DNA of 64,000 nucleotides from Microbulbifer sp. GL-2 (GCF_007183175.1 NZ_AP019807.1:4646001-4710000), one strand, 5' to 3'. Shown: positions 35,765 through 45,080, numbered from the stretch's first letter. Made by a program: numbers and translations. The notes: generated from the letters alone by a model not told the origin.

Positions 35765-36676
35765 ATGGACAAAATAAGAGCATTACGCTATTTCAAACGT
35801 GTTGCAGAACTGAGCAGTTTCTCTGCTGTGGCCAAGGAGTTTGATGTGCCAGCCTCCTCCATTTCCCGCCGTGTACGCGACTTGGAGCAATCCTTGGGGG
35901 TCGAGTTATTACAACGCAGCACCCGACAGGTTGAAGTGACTGAGTTGGGCAAACTGTACTATTCGATGGTCACTGAAGCCATTCGGCAACTGGAGCAGGC
36001 TGACGAACTTGTTAGCCAAACTTTTGAGGCCCCCAGCGGCCTTATCCGAATCAGCTGCCTGCCTTCCTACGGTGAACAACACCTGACACCATTGCTGGAA
36101 CAATTTGCCCAATACTATCCGGATATCGTATTCGACTTGCACTACAGCGATGATCTCACCCAACTAGGCAAAGATCCCGTGGATATCGCCATACGCGGTG
36201 GCTATGCACCGGACGAGCACGTAATTGCCAAGCGCCTATCTCAGAATGAATTCTCTCTAACAGCTTCCCCTGAATACCTCAGTTCCCTGGGCCAGAAACT
36301 CCCCCTTGGTAAGCAAGCCATAGAAACCGCCCAAGCCTTGCAATACCGAGGGCCCCGGGGGCCCATAGACTGGTACTATTTAACTGACGGCCAATGGGAG
36401 CCCTTAAAACTTTCCACCCACCTAATCAGCAACAATGGCAAAGCCCTGCTTACCGCAGCGCTAAATCATCGCGGAATGTTCTGTGTACCATCATGGAGTA
36501 TTTGCGAACATATCGATTCTGGACAGCTGGTAAAAGTGCCTACCGAGGGCAAAGTATCAGTCAGCCCTGGTGGTGATATCGGTATTTTCCTGCTCTACGA
36601 ACGGACTAGATACCAGATTCCGAAAATCAAACTCTGCGTGGACTTTATATACACAAATTTGGCAGACAAAGAATAG
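35765..36676 (+). CDS. LysR-family transcriptional regulator
   Basis: 303 residues from ATG at 35765 (GAGG five bases upstream); an upstream in-frame ATG at 35690 adds 25 unrelated residues. The N-terminal winged helix is textbook LysR: LRYFKRVAELSSFSAVAKEF, then SSISRRVRDLEQSLGVELL and a TRQVEVTELG wing. The effector domain (about 90-300) has ISCLPSYGEQHLTPLLEQF and DIAIRGG, matching the CrgA/AaeR-like subgroup that often regulates an adjacent oxidoreductase. It is divergently transcribed from the quinone oxidoreductase, its probable target. It also lies back to back with an MFS pump, which may be co-regulated. Confidence 0.92.
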   Translation: MDKIRALRYFKRVAELSSFSAVAKEFDVPASSISRRVRDLEQSLGVELLQRSTRQVEVTELGKLYYSMVTEAIRQLEQADELVSQTFEAPSGLIRISCLPSYGEQHLTPLLEQFAQYYPDIVFDLHYSDDLTQLGKDPVDIAIRGGYAPDEHVIAKRLSQNEFSLTASPEYLSSLGQKLPLGKQAIETAQALQYRGPRGPIDWYYLTDGQWEPLKLSTHLISNNGKALLTAALNHRGMFCVPSWSICEHIDSGQLVKVPTEGKVSVSPGGDIGIFLLYERTRYQIPKIKLCVDFIYTNLADKE

Positions 36677-36706
36677 TGAAATTTAGAGCGAATAAACGTA
36701 AGGGGC

Positions 36707-38095
36707 CTAGCTTTTGTGTTTCCCAGGGATACTCTCGACGATAAAAAATAAACCCGCTATCAAGCTCACGAAAACCAGACAGGAATTTAGTAAAAAGGCC
36801 TGGCCGATACCTACAACCATATCCGGGGCGAACGCCACAACTACAGCGTTTAAGCCCAACCCCAAAGCACCACCAGCAGCTTTAAACATAAACAGGATTG
36901 CGCTGGCGAGACTTTCTCTACCCGGATCAACTATGGTGACCGCAAAAGTGGTGACAGCAGGATTAAACAGCCCCAGACCAAGCCCCAGCAGGATTAAACC
37001 AGGAACAAGGCCTATATATCGAGATTCAGCTGACAGAAGAGAGAGCCACAACATTCCAGCACCCATCAACAGCATACCCGCACAAATTATTAGTTTCGGC
37101 CCAAAGCCCAAATACACTCTCCCGGAGAGAAAAGAAATAACACCAAATGAGGCCATAAGTGGCAGTAGCGCCAAGCCGGAATCAATAGCAGAAAACCCGA
37201 GAACTTTTGTAAAAAATTGAGGCATATATAGAATTGCCGAAAAGAATACCACTGCTGTTACAAAGGTTATAACACCAATTACTGTAAATTTTTTATTAAC
37301 TATTATATCCCCAGGTATCAGCGCATACTTCCCCTTCTTTACTTCCAAAAACACGAAGATCACAACAGCAACAAAAAAAACAAAGAAAAAATATAATGTC
37401 AACAGGCGATAAAATCCGATCTCCGCCGCAACATACATACCAAATAAAAGACTAAATACCGAAACCATCAACATAATCACGCCGGCATAATCCACTTTCT
37501 GAGGTGGTTTCGTTGGGGTATCATCTGGAACGAACTTCCAGCATAGAAACACAGATAGCAGTGTTATAGGAATATTTATCAAGAAAATCCATCGCCACCC
37601 CCAAAGATCCGATAAACCTCCTCCCAAAATTGGTCCTATCGCGTTCGCCAACCCAGATACGGCCATCACCAACCCGCCTACCTGACCAGCCCTGGTTAGG
37701 GGTACCAGTGTATATGCTATGCCCAGAATCGACGGCCACATCAGTGCAGCGCCAGCTCCTATCACAATCCTGGATATCAACAAGGTTACCGTATTAAGGG
37801 AAAGCCCTCCTACCAGGGAAAATAGTAAAAAAATAGCGCTGCCAATAAAGAATAATCGGCGGCGCCCATAGATGTCAGCCAAACGTCCTCCTGTGACGAT
37901 CAGGACTCCAAACATCAGCGCATAGCCATTGATTACCCACTGGGAAGTAGTAACACCAATACTGAATTCCTGCTCAATCGCAGGGATGGCAGGAGAAAAT
38001 GCGGTAAAATCAATAGTAATAAGGAATAGGGCAAGGTTAACCGCAATGAATCCCATTTTCTGAGACTCTGAAAGGTCCATCTGGAAATATGTCAT
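36707..38095 (-). CDS. DHA2-family MFS drug/solute exporter
   Basis: 462-residue MFS transporter closely related to the pump at 1022-2422. It shares DFTAFSPAIPAI at the N-terminus, motif A GRLADIYGRRR, the GPILGGGLSDLWGWRWIF motif-C region and the C-terminal DPGRESLASAILFMFKAAGG. About 12-14 membrane helices are expected. It converges with the LysR gene, with 30 bp between stops and no obvious terminator. A broken relative lies immediately upstream. The substrate is unknown; proton-driven efflux is inferred from the family. Confidence 0.9.
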   Translation of the reverse strand: MTYFQMDLSESQKMGFIAVNLALFLITIDFTAFSPAIPAIEQEFSIGVTTSQWVINGYALMFGVLIVTGGRLADIYGRRRLFFIGSAIFLLFSLVGGLSLNTVTLLISRIVIGAGAALMWPSILGIAYTLVPLTRAGQVGGLVMAVSGLANAIGPILGGGLSDLWGWRWIFLINIPITLLSVFLCWKFVPDDTPTKPPQKVDYAGVIMLMVSVFSLLFGMYVAAEIGFYRLLTLYFFFVFFVAVVIFVFLEVKKGKYALIPGDIIVNKKFTVIGVITFVTAVVFFSAILYMPQFFTKVLGFSAIDSGLALLPLMASFGVISFLSGRVYLGFGPKLIICAGMLLMGAGMLWLSLLSAESRYIGLVPGLILLGLGLGLFNPAVTTFAVTIVDPGRESLASAILFMFKAAGGALGLGLNAVVVAFAPDMVVGIGQAFLLNSCLVFVSLIAGLFFIVESIPGKHKS

Positions 38096-38236
38096 AAAGA
38101 GCGGTCTTCCTGAGCAGACTCACATCACCATAGATAAAGAAGTATCTACGGTGATTACAGCAATGGCTGTATCAATCTTTAAATAGACCTCAACCCAATA
38201 AATGTTCATTGCAGGCCATACTCCCAACTTTCTACA

Positions 38237-38595
38237 TTAATTGACTAACACTATCCCCTTCCACTCCCGGCCACCTTGGGTGCACTCATAAAAAAATGCG
38301 ATAATAAATCCTGCCATTGCTAAACAGGCATTCATCTCAAAGGCCCAACTGATTCCAGCGGTAATATCCGGGCAAACCCTACAATTGCGGCATTGATACC
38401 GGGCCCCACGGCGCCACCAGTAATTTTTAGCATAAAGATAATTGCACAGGCCAGACTGGCACGACTGGAGTCCACTATCGCGGGTATCGCAGGGGAAAAA
38501 GCACTGATATCGAGTGCAATGATGAAAAGGGATATGCAAATTGCCAGTAAGCCGAAACGGGGAGAGTTTATGGACGGCTCCTGCGCATATGACAT
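38237..38595 (-). pseudogene. Internally deleted MFS transporter remnant
   Basis: The frame from 38595 begins like the neighbouring pump (LLAICISLFIIALDISAF, then SPAIPAI). It passes directly from PAIPAIVD into SSRASLACAIIFMLKITGG, which is the late-helix region of the intact protein (DPGRESLASAILFMF). About 300 codons between these points are gone, joined at an alanine-isoleucine/valine-aspartate stretch shared by both sides. A later frameshift moves the C-terminal tail (WAFEMNACLAMAGFIIAFF) into another frame ending near 38237. This is a deletion derivative, not a functional gene. Confidence 0.85.
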
Positions 38596-38865
38596 GGATG
38601 ATACCAACCTTAGGGATTCCGATCCGGCATCACAGCCCAACCGAATTCCGTCTAAGCTTTCCCGAATACCCAAGTTATGGCCCACATTCTTGGATGTGCG
38701 CTATAAATCCAGCCCCGGCCAAACTTTATAGAGTTTTCCTCTCAAGGCGAGATTGAGTGGTTATAAATAAGTTTAGTTGAAGTGCCTCAGCTAAAATATG
38801 GATATTTGTAATTCTTGCTGGATGACTACTATCTACAGCATCCAGCCCGTAGCAGAGATTTCTTC

Positions 38866-39297
38866 ATGCGCAAATTTATTTTTTTTATCATGATCATCTT
38901 CACCTCTCACACCTTGATTGCGGAAGAGGATACCGTGAACAACCTGAATGGTTTCCAGTGGAAAAACCGAATATTGTTATTAAATAACCCCACCAAAGCA
39001 CCAGAGACCATGCAGTCCCTATTAAAACTGGGGCCACAATTTGCAGAGAGGAATCTCCTCTGGTTTGTTTTTACCAAGGGAAATATCGAAACCAATTATC
39101 CCGGCAAAATAACCAGTGATTTCGGTACGAATATCAAAGAAAAATTCTTTAAGGGAGACGGCGAGCAGGTCGTTTTAATTGGCAAGGATGGCGGTGTGAA
39201 ATATCGCTCGGTCAAGTATGCTCCCAGGGAGATTTTCCGCCGTATCGATAGTATGCCGATGCGTCAACAGGAGGCGCAGGACAACTCTTCACCATAA
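38866..39297 (+). CDS. DUF4174-domain exported protein
   Basis: 143 residues from ATG at 38866, which begins a signal peptide (KFIFFIMIIFTSHTLIA); a TTG 17 codons earlier is an unlikely alternative. The mature part reads LNGFQWKNRILLLNNP and then VVLIGKDGGVKYRSVKYAPREIFRRIDSMPMR. This matches the DUF4174 family, thioredoxin-like small proteins lacking the redox CXXC. No cysteine pair is present. Function is unknown. It is followed 11 bp later by the convergent cytochrome-like gene. Confidence 0.82.
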   Translation: MRKFIFFIMIIFTSHTLIAEEDTVNNLNGFQWKNRILLLNNPTKAPETMQSLLKLGPQFAERNLLWFVFTKGNIETNYPGKITSDFGTNIKEKFFKGDGEQVVLIGKDGGVKYRSVKYAPREIFRRIDSMPMRQQEAQDNSSP

Positions 39298-39308
39298 ACC
39301 CATGATAT

Positions 39309-40880
39309 CTATGGCAAGGCGCTATAGCTGCTGGAACACTCAGTATCCTGTGCAGGGTTACTACCTGATTTAGCGTTCAGTAACAGAAAGCTCATGACAT
39401 GTAGGTCTTCAAAACGATTCTCGTAGGGCGGGAAGCTGGTCACCCCCTGGGGAAAGGCATTCAGGTGACAGCGAGCACAACTGAATCCTCTCTGCGTATA
39501 GGTCTCCAAAGTAGTATTCACCAAATTTTGAGTATTTGAAGTCTGCGGTCCCGAAATACCCGGGCCCAGACGCGGATTGGGTGACTCCAAGTTTTTGTTT
39601 TGGGCACCGATCAACTGGTAATAGGACCAGACGCTATCCCTGAGCAGGGTCTGGTATTTCCAATTCACCAACTGAACCTGCAAAGGGATCGGGGTTACCC
39701 TGGAGACATTAATCCGCTCTCTTTCGTCGACGGGAATCAGCTGCTCACCATCTTTGTAGGGCAGCGGTATCACGCCGGCGACACCACTCTCACCATTGAC
39801 CTCATAACCGTTGTCGTACCGGGCCGGGTGCCCGCCAGTTCCACCGGGATTCAGGGTCGGGTGCTTGGGCTTCGGCAGAGGGTCGAACAACCGCTTACCG
39901 ATGCGCACATTGTCCACCTGTTCAAACGTGGACGGCAGGTGCCCGAAAGGTGTGACCCGGTGGATATGGAACCCAACCAAGCCCATCAACACAGGCTCTC
40001 CCAAAGAACCATCCGGCAGGGGAAAACGCATCAAGCGGCGGAAGTAGCGACCGGGAATATCCGGGTTTTCCCCACTGAGCTTAAGCACCTTCCAAGCAGC
40101 CTTTACCTCGGTCAGGCCCTGGCGTGCATAGAGCGGTAACTGGTCCAGGTAAAACTCCAACCCCGTTGGTACCGGCTGGAAGCGGCTGGCATTATCCGAT
40201 GGCGACTGCGCTGGAGGTGGTGATTCACCCTTGCGATTGGCGTAGCGGATATATTTCCTGACTGCCTGCTCCTGGGTATCGGAATCGAAGTAACCGAACT
40301 GCTTGATGTAATCGAAATAGGACCGTCCCAGGGTAACTTCGACGCGTAAATATTCTTTATGCTGGTCCACCACCGGGCCCGTCGGCACATTGGCACTGGT
40401 GTAGGGCTGGTTGATACCCGGTGCAAAAGAGGTGCCGTATTGATAGTTGCCGTTGTAACAGGGAGGCGTGCTGATCCTAACAAGGCCACTGGTGTCGGGC
40501 TTCCCCCAATGTACTGGCCACTGCTGGGGTGGCACAAATACCGTTTCCGGCGACATATAGGTTTCCCAAACCACCAGATCATCGGGAAGCGGCAAGTTGG
40601 TGATCGGCGCTAACCTGGCTTTGGGATCAGGTTGGCCACGCAGGCCATTCTCTTTGTAGGGCCAGTTGAGAGCAATAAAACTGCGCCAGGCAAACTCGTA
40701 TACCTCCCGCTGGCTGGGCTCTCCAGAGAGGCTTGGATGGATTCTGGAAGGTGGGAAGCGCTGGTCCACATCGAAGGGCATAATCCAGGGCTTGCCCGGC
40801 AAAGGTGGTGCAGAGTGGGTAACAGCGGAACCGAACAACAAGGTCAGTGCAATACCCGCTACCAACTTGGATGTGTCCAT
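39309..40880 (-). CDS. Exported protein with one C-terminal heme c site
   Basis: 523 residues with a signal peptide (IALTLLFGSAVTHS). The only heme-attachment motif is C468-A-R-C471-H472, near the C-terminus, followed by a methionine-containing segment (DLHVMSFLLL). The long N-terminal part contains FAWRSFIALNWP, VVWETYMSPETVF and GLVGFHIHRVTPFGHLPSTFEQVDNV, which recur in uncharacterised cytochrome-c-like proteins of proteobacteria. A periplasmic electron-transfer or oxidase function is plausible but not shown. The 39-bp gap from the upstream small membrane protein on the same strand suggests co-transcription. Confidence 0.75.
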   Translation of the reverse strand: MDTSKLVAGIALTLLFGSAVTHSAPPLPGKPWIMPFDVDQRFPPSRIHPSLSGEPSQREVYEFAWRSFIALNWPYKENGLRGQPDPKARLAPITNLPLPDDLVVWETYMSPETVFVPPQQWPVHWGKPDTSGLVRISTPPCYNGNYQYGTSFAPGINQPYTSANVPTGPVVDQHKEYLRVEVTLGRSYFDYIKQFGYFDSDTQEQAVRKYIRYANRKGESPPPAQSPSDNASRFQPVPTGLEFYLDQLPLYARQGLTEVKAAWKVLKLSGENPDIPGRYFRRLMRFPLPDGSLGEPVLMGLVGFHIHRVTPFGHLPSTFEQVDNVRIGKRLFDPLPKPKHPTLNPGGTGGHPARYDNGYEVNGESGVAGVIPLPYKDGEQLIPVDERERINVSRVTPIPLQVQLVNWKYQTLLRDSVWSYYQLIGAQNKNLESPNPRLGPGISGPQTSNTQNLVNTTLETYTQRGFSCARCHLNAFPQGVTSFPPYENRFEDLHVMSFLLLNAKSGSNPAQDTECSSSYSALP

Positions 40881-40919
40881 TTCTACGACTCCATGGCTTC
40901 CCTACCGCTCAACCATTCA

Positions 40920-41330
40920 CTAAGCGTAGACTTCCCCAAAATCAATTTCGCCACACCGGGCAAAAGCAGCGAAGTTACGCTGAATGCTCCGCCCAATAAC
41001 CCAACTATCAGTCCCCATAGATTCCATGCTGGGTAATTCCTCCAGAGGCAGCCCCAAAGCCCGGTGGAAGGTAACTACGTTCAGCACAAACACGGTTACC
41101 GCCACAAGCGTCACGTACTTCCCCACAGGAAAGCCTGTAAAAACAAGTTGCTTGAACCACACCTCACTCAAGCGGGATGGATCGGTCACTATCCGATGAA
41201 GCGCATCAAATATGGCTTCGGGAAGATTGGAATTACTATAGTGCCTGCCTTCCACCTGATAGGGAGATAATGCCTTCTTTCGCTCCCCACAAAAATCACA
41301 GTCGAATGCAGCACGTACCTCCCTGGCCAT
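40920..41330 (-). CDS. Hypothetical membrane protein with Cys-pair N-terminus
   Basis: 136 residues. The N-terminus has CDFCGERKK, a C-x2-C knuckle that could bind a metal. A single strong hydrophobic segment (about 73-90, YVTLVAVTVFVLNVVTF) follows. A tail with RSIQRNFAAFARCGEIDFGEVYA completes it. No family is recognised. Its position just upstream of, and on the same strand as, the cytochrome-like gene is the main reason for believing it is real. Confidence 0.5.
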   Translation of the reverse strand: MAREVRAAFDCDFCGERKKALSPYQVEGRHYSNSNLPEAIFDALHRIVTDPSRLSEVWFKQLVFTGFPVGKYVTLVAVTVFVLNVVTFHRALGLPLEELPSMESMGTDSWVIGRSIQRNFAAFARCGEIDFGEVYA

Positions 41331-41696
41331 GGTAACGTGCTTCTTCGCAGTTCATCAGTTGCCGGTATTTTCACTAAACTGCCAAACCCTAACATTTGCC
41401 TCCCACAAATTTTCACGGACAGGGTATGGTGACTTAGAATAATCAAATAGCATTGTTTAAACACACTCCAGTGACTAATGAATTCAATGCTTGTTATGGC
41501 GTCCTGAAAAAGAGCCTGGTGTAACGCCATGATTCCACCACCGTTAAAAGGGGAATTATTTTTAAACAAAACAAGGATTTTTTAAAAATCCATCCGCAGT
41601 AGCCTAAAAAAGTTCAGGCACCATTAATGTACTTGACAAACATACCCCTTCACGGGAGATCATCCACAAACACCCTAAATAGATTGACCGGGAACT
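41331..41696. other. Intergenic region
   Basis: About 365 bp between divergent genes, expected to hold both promoters. An open frame overlapping its left part on the minus strand (to 41569) is not conserved-looking and I treat it as chance. No RNA gene or repeat is seen. Confidence 0.4.
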
Positions 41697-42344
41697 ATGG
41701 CTAAAAAAGCAATTATTATTGGTGCGACCGGGCTGATTGGCAGCCATCTTATTGAACAACTGGTGCAGGATGATTCTTTTGATGAAATAGTCACCCTAAC
41801 CCGCCGCAGCGCGCCCTTTTCCCACCCTAAAGTTCACAATGAAGTGGTGGATTTTGAGCGCCTGGAAGAGCACGCAAACCTGTTCCGTGGCGACCTGCTC
41901 TTCTCCTGTCTGGGCACAACAAAAAAGCAGGCAGGCGGTCTGGAGCGGCAATACAAGGTGGATGTGGAGTATCAATTCCGTGCGGCACAGTTGGCTGCCG
42001 ATAACGGGGTATCCCATTACCTGCTGGTATCCTCCAGTGGAGCCAATCCTAAAAGTAGCAGCGCCTATTTGCGCATGAAAGGCGAACTCGAACAGAAAGT
42101 ACTGACCCTGCCTTTTACCCGCATCAGTATTTTCCGCCCCTCGCTACTCCTGGGGGAGAGAGGGGAATCACGCCCTGCCGAAAAAATAGGCGCTGTATTG
42201 CTACCCTGGGTCTGCCGACTCCCCGGACTACGCCAATATCGCCCCATTAGCGGCGCCCAGGTGGCGGAAAAAATGATAAACGTTTGTAATAAAACGGGTA
42301 CAGGCATAGAAACCTTCACCCTGGACGAACTGTTTTACACCTGA
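41697..42344 (+). CDS. NAD(P)-binding Rossmann protein, atypical SDR
   Basis: 215 residues of the atypical short-chain dehydrogenase type. It opens with the nucleotide motif IIIGATGLIGSHLIEQL (GxTGxxG, about 7-22), then SCLGTTKKQAGG and LLVSSSGANPKSSSAYLRMKGELE. The YxxxK sequence YLRMK supplies the usual catalytic pair. The C-terminal part has ISIFRPSLLLGERGESRP. It resembles the HTATIP2/oxidoreductase group. A cytoplasmic NAD(P)H-dependent reductase or a redox-sensing role is likely; substrate unknown. It stands alone. Confidence 0.85.
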   Translation: MAKKAIIIGATGLIGSHLIEQLVQDDSFDEIVTLTRRSAPFSHPKVHNEVVDFERLEEHANLFRGDLLFSCLGTTKKQAGGLERQYKVDVEYQFRAAQLAADNGVSHYLLVSSSGANPKSSSAYLRMKGELEQKVLTLPFTRISIFRPSLLLGERGESRPAEKIGAVLLPWVCRLPGLRQYRPISGAQVAEKMINVCNKTGTGIETFTLDELFYT

Positions 42345-42436
42345 TTATTCTTTGCCTTTCCAAGCCATCCAGACTGGCGAATGGCGCCCCAGCAGCACAG
42401 ACTATCTGTATAGGTACACACTTTCCGGTGAGCACT

Positions 42437-42796
42437 ATGTTGTTGTTTGTGCGCCATCTCACCCCTCTACTATCCCTCTATTGGGCCCTGCTTTCGCTAT
42501 CCGCAACGGCGGACTGTCGCCTGGATCGACAGGAACAGAAACGGTGTGGTCCGGGCCAGTGTACTCGCAACAGTGACGGCCAGGTCTATTGCGCGTATCA
42601 CTTTGGAGGCGGAGCTCTACGTGATTTGAACGGCAATATTGCCTGTGGTGTAGGTTTTTGCGTCAGGGACTATCTGGGTAAAATCTGGTGCTCAAAGCAC
42701 AAAGGTGGGCTCGCGGGACGCAATAGCAAGCAAAAAGTTGAATGCCAGGGAGGTTGCGCACGGGGAACGGCAAAATTATGTGTGCCCGGGCACTGA
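42437..42796 (+). CDS. Small secreted Cys-rich repeat protein
   Basis: 119 residues from ATG at 42437 (GTG at 42428 is possible). A signal peptide (FVRHLTPLLSLYWALLSLSATA) is followed by about 95 residues with ten cysteines arranged as three imperfect repeats. The units are KRCGPGQC...GQVYCAYHFGGGA, IACGVGFC...GKIWCSKHKGGLA and VECQGGC...AKLCVPGH. Each unit has a C-x3-4-C pair followed by an aromatic-Cys and a Gly-rich turn, so disulfide-linked modules are likely. No family is recognised; the fold would suit a secreted inhibitor, toxin or metal binder. The end lies 13 bp before the ExoD gene. Confidence 0.7.
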   Translation: MLLFVRHLTPLLSLYWALLSLSATADCRLDRQEQKRCGPGQCTRNSDGQVYCAYHFGGGALRDLNGNIACGVGFCVRDYLGKIWCSKHKGGLAGRNSKQKVECQGGCARGTAKLCVPGH

Positions 42797-42809
42797 GGAA
42801 TCGCCCCAT

Positions 42810-43394
42810 ATGACACAGAAAATCACCGGACTGCGGCAACTGCTTGAACAAATTGAATCGAGTAGCCAGCACACTGCGCGTATCTCCCTGCAGCTTGTAC
42901 TGGAGGCAATCGGGCCCAGGTCTTATGCGCCCTTCCTGCTGTTAGTGGGGTTGATCCTGTTTTCTCCACTGAGTGGCGTGCCTGGCTTGTCTACTGCCAT
43001 GGCCTCACTCCTGCTGCTGGTAGCCATCCAGCTGTTACTGGGGCGCAAACATGTATGGCTACCACAATGGTTGCTAAACCGCTCCATCTCCCATAAAAAG
43101 TTAAATGCAACCCTACGCTGGATGCGAAGGCCGGCGGCCTTTGCCGACCGCTGGATGCAGCCGCGCCTTGACTTCCTGGTACGACGCAGTGGTACTTTCG
43201 CGATAGGCACTATTTGCTCACTGATTGCTCTGACTATGCCCCTGATGGAATTTGTGCCCTTCTCGGCAACTACTGCCGGATTTGCACTCACCATCTTTGG
43301 CCTGGCCCTGGTTACCCACGATGGACTATTAGCCCTGATTGCATTTGTTTTTACCGGTCTACTCACCTGGCTTCTCGCCCACGCCCTACTTTGA
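42810..43394 (+). CDS. ExoD-family exopolysaccharide synthesis protein
   Basis: 194 residues from ATG at 42810 (GAGGA upstream); an open frame runs back to 42705 but overlaps the preceding gene. The protein has about four membrane helices and the ExoD hallmarks: LLEQIESSSQHTARISLQLV near the N-terminus, YAPFLLLVGLILFSPLSGVP, and a C-terminal half with LMEFVPFSATTAGFALTIFGLALVTHDG. ExoD proteins influence exopolysaccharide production and alkaline tolerance, by an unknown mechanism. It may be co-transcribed with the Cys-rich gene. Confidence 0.85.
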   Translation: MTQKITGLRQLLEQIESSSQHTARISLQLVLEAIGPRSYAPFLLLVGLILFSPLSGVPGLSTAMASLLLLVAIQLLLGRKHVWLPQWLLNRSISHKKLNATLRWMRRPAAFADRWMQPRLDFLVRRSGTFAIGTICSLIALTMPLMEFVPFSATTAGFALTIFGLALVTHDGLLALIAFVFTGLLTWLLAHALL

Positions 43395-43765
43395 CAAACA
43401 TTGGTGTATCCGCACTACTACTCTGCTCACTGGCATCATAGCTTCAAGTTTTTTACTTTTAATTAATACCTTGAGATAAACCCAGTATAAGATTTATGCA
43501 TGAATGGATCAGTATAAAAATTAGACTTTAAATCGATAAATAAGGAGCATAACTTTTTATGCAGTGCTCCAGCTAAGCTCATCCATTCACTTGAATCGTA
43601 TCCAAAGCCCCCATTACCCATAGCCTATGTAGGTGCACATAGCAGCTATGGCTAACAATTAGACAGTAGTCACAATAGCTGGCCTATCAAAGCCTTATGC
43701 ACACCCTTTTAATGTCACCATATGCCAGCCTGAATACCCTTTTCTTCTCAGCCGGGAGGCTGGTG
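43395..43765. other. Intergenic region, nothing recognised
   Basis: About 370 bp between convergent genes. No hairpin followed by a T-tract, no RNA gene and no repeat is visible to me. Confidence 0.4.
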
Positions 43766-44164
43766 TTAGTCTTGACCGAGAGGATAGGCGAGCAAAGCTT
43801 CCTTAAGTTCATCTGTTAAGGGTTCTGCACGCTTAGCATCATAGTTAAAATAAACATGTACCGTTTTACCGGACGCAACCCGCTTTTCGCTTTGCCACGC
43901 CTCCTGGTATACGTCAAATGAGCTTGATCCAACGCGAGATATACCTGTACGTATCTCAACATCCTGACCGTAGAAGATCTCCCCGTGAAATTCTATTTCA
44001 AAACGGGCAAGAATCAGTTTCCACTTTTGTATATCTAAATTAGGTGTGAACAACTCAAAAATAGGGTTACGCGCACCTTCAAACCAGATAGGCAACATGG
44101 TGTTATTGATATGACCTAACGCATCCGTGTCAGAAAAGCGTGTTTTTATCGACTCTACAAACAT
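43766..44164 (-). CDS. 4HBT-family acyl-CoA thioesterase
   Basis: 132-residue hotdog-fold protein of the 4-hydroxybenzoyl-CoA thioesterase family. The active-site region is TRFSDTDALGHINNTMLPIWFE (8-29), the YbgC/FadM-type signature, where the aspartate of the SDTD segment is the catalytic carboxylate. The length is typical. It should hydrolyse acyl-CoA thioesters in the cytoplasm; the chain preference cannot be read. The gene is divergent from the 2OG oxygenase across about 180 bp. Confidence 0.88.
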   Translation of the reverse strand: MFVESIKTRFSDTDALGHINNTMLPIWFEGARNPIFELFTPNLDIQKWKLILARFEIEFHGEIFYGQDVEIRTGISRVGSSSFDVYQEAWQSEKRVASGKTVHVYFNYDAKRAEPLTDELKEALLAYPLGQD

Positions 44165-44343
44165 ATTTCACCGGCACATAACATACATTAATAATGCACA
44201 CAGCATGACATGGCTTTTACAGAAATCAACTCGTGAATAGATTGATCTAACGAAACGAAAAAGTTGCTATTGACCCTTGGTGTTGACATTCCTAGAATTG
44301 AATGCTTGACGTATAACTTCAGCAGTTTAATTGGACTACCCGT

Positions 44344-45048
44344 ATGACAGATTTTATCGAAGTATATGATGGCGCCCTTCCTTTGGATTTCTGTCAGAAA
44401 ATTATCGAAACATTTGAGAAAAGTCCAGGCAGGCAGGTACAGGGAGTAACAGGAGGGGGTGTTGATCCTTCGAAAAAACTCAGTAAGGATATCCATTTAA
44501 ACCAACACCCTGAATTTAAAGATATCTTAGCCAAAACTGTCGACTACACCTCAGAGCATATAGCCCATTACTTTAAAAAGTACTATTTTTTACTCATAGG
44601 CACCTTTGGCCTTACTGTCATTCATCCCAAAACGGGCAAACCGGTTACGCTCATTCAAGACAACTATGAAGAAGTGGGCGCACCTCAAGCGCACATTTTG
44701 ATACAACAGTTATTCCGCATAGGACATATCAACGCCCAAAAGTATAATAAGGGTGAAGGCGGCTACCCCTATTGGCACAGTGAAATTTTCCCTCAAACAC
44801 CCCACAATGAGGCACTGCATCGCGCCCTATTGTTTATGTTTTATCTCAACGATGTCGATGAAGGTGGACATACTGACTTTTACTACCAAAACAAAACAGT
44901 AAAGCCGAAAGCTGGCCGGATGGTGATTGCGCCAGCTGGCTTTACTCATACCCACAGAGGTAACGTACCTGAATCAGGTGATAAGTATATTTTAACCTCC
45001 TGGGTCTTATTCAATCGGGCCGAACAGATATACGGTGTGAACCAATAA
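44344..45048 (+). CDS. 2OG-Fe(II) oxygenase
   Basis: 234 residues with the double-stranded beta-helix oxygenase pattern. The first metal pair is H145-S-E147 (glutamate instead of the more common aspartate). The distal histidine lies in FTHTHRG (H202 or H204), and K214 in SGDKYILTSWV would bind 2-oxoglutarate. The segment AQKYNKGEGGYPYWHSE resembles prolyl-4-hydroxylase-like proteins that require iron and 2-oxoglutarate. The substrate is unknown. ATG at 44344 is the only reasonable start. A terminator follows immediately. Confidence 0.8.
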   Translation: MTDFIEVYDGALPLDFCQKIIETFEKSPGRQVQGVTGGGVDPSKKLSKDIHLNQHPEFKDILAKTVDYTSEHIAHYFKKYYFLLIGTFGLTVIHPKTGKPVTLIQDNYEEVGAPQAHILIQQLFRIGHINAQKYNKGEGGYPYWHSEIFPQTPHNEALHRALLFMFYLNDVDEGGHTDFYYQNKTVKPKAGRMVIAPAGFTHTHRGNVPESGDKYILTSWVLFNRAEQIYGVNQ

Positions 45049-45058
45049 TTAAACAAAT

Positions 45059-45080
45059 AAGGCCAGTTTTTCTGGCCTTT
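45059..45080 (+). terminator. Rho-independent terminator
   Basis: Eight-base perfect stem AAGGCCAG/CTGGCCTT with loop TTTTT and a following T, ten bases after the oxygenase stop. Confidence 0.85.

Noticed and set aside
41189..41569. Minus-strand open frame of 126 codons
   Set aside because: Overlaps the Cys-pair membrane protein in another frame and shows no domain or ribosome site.
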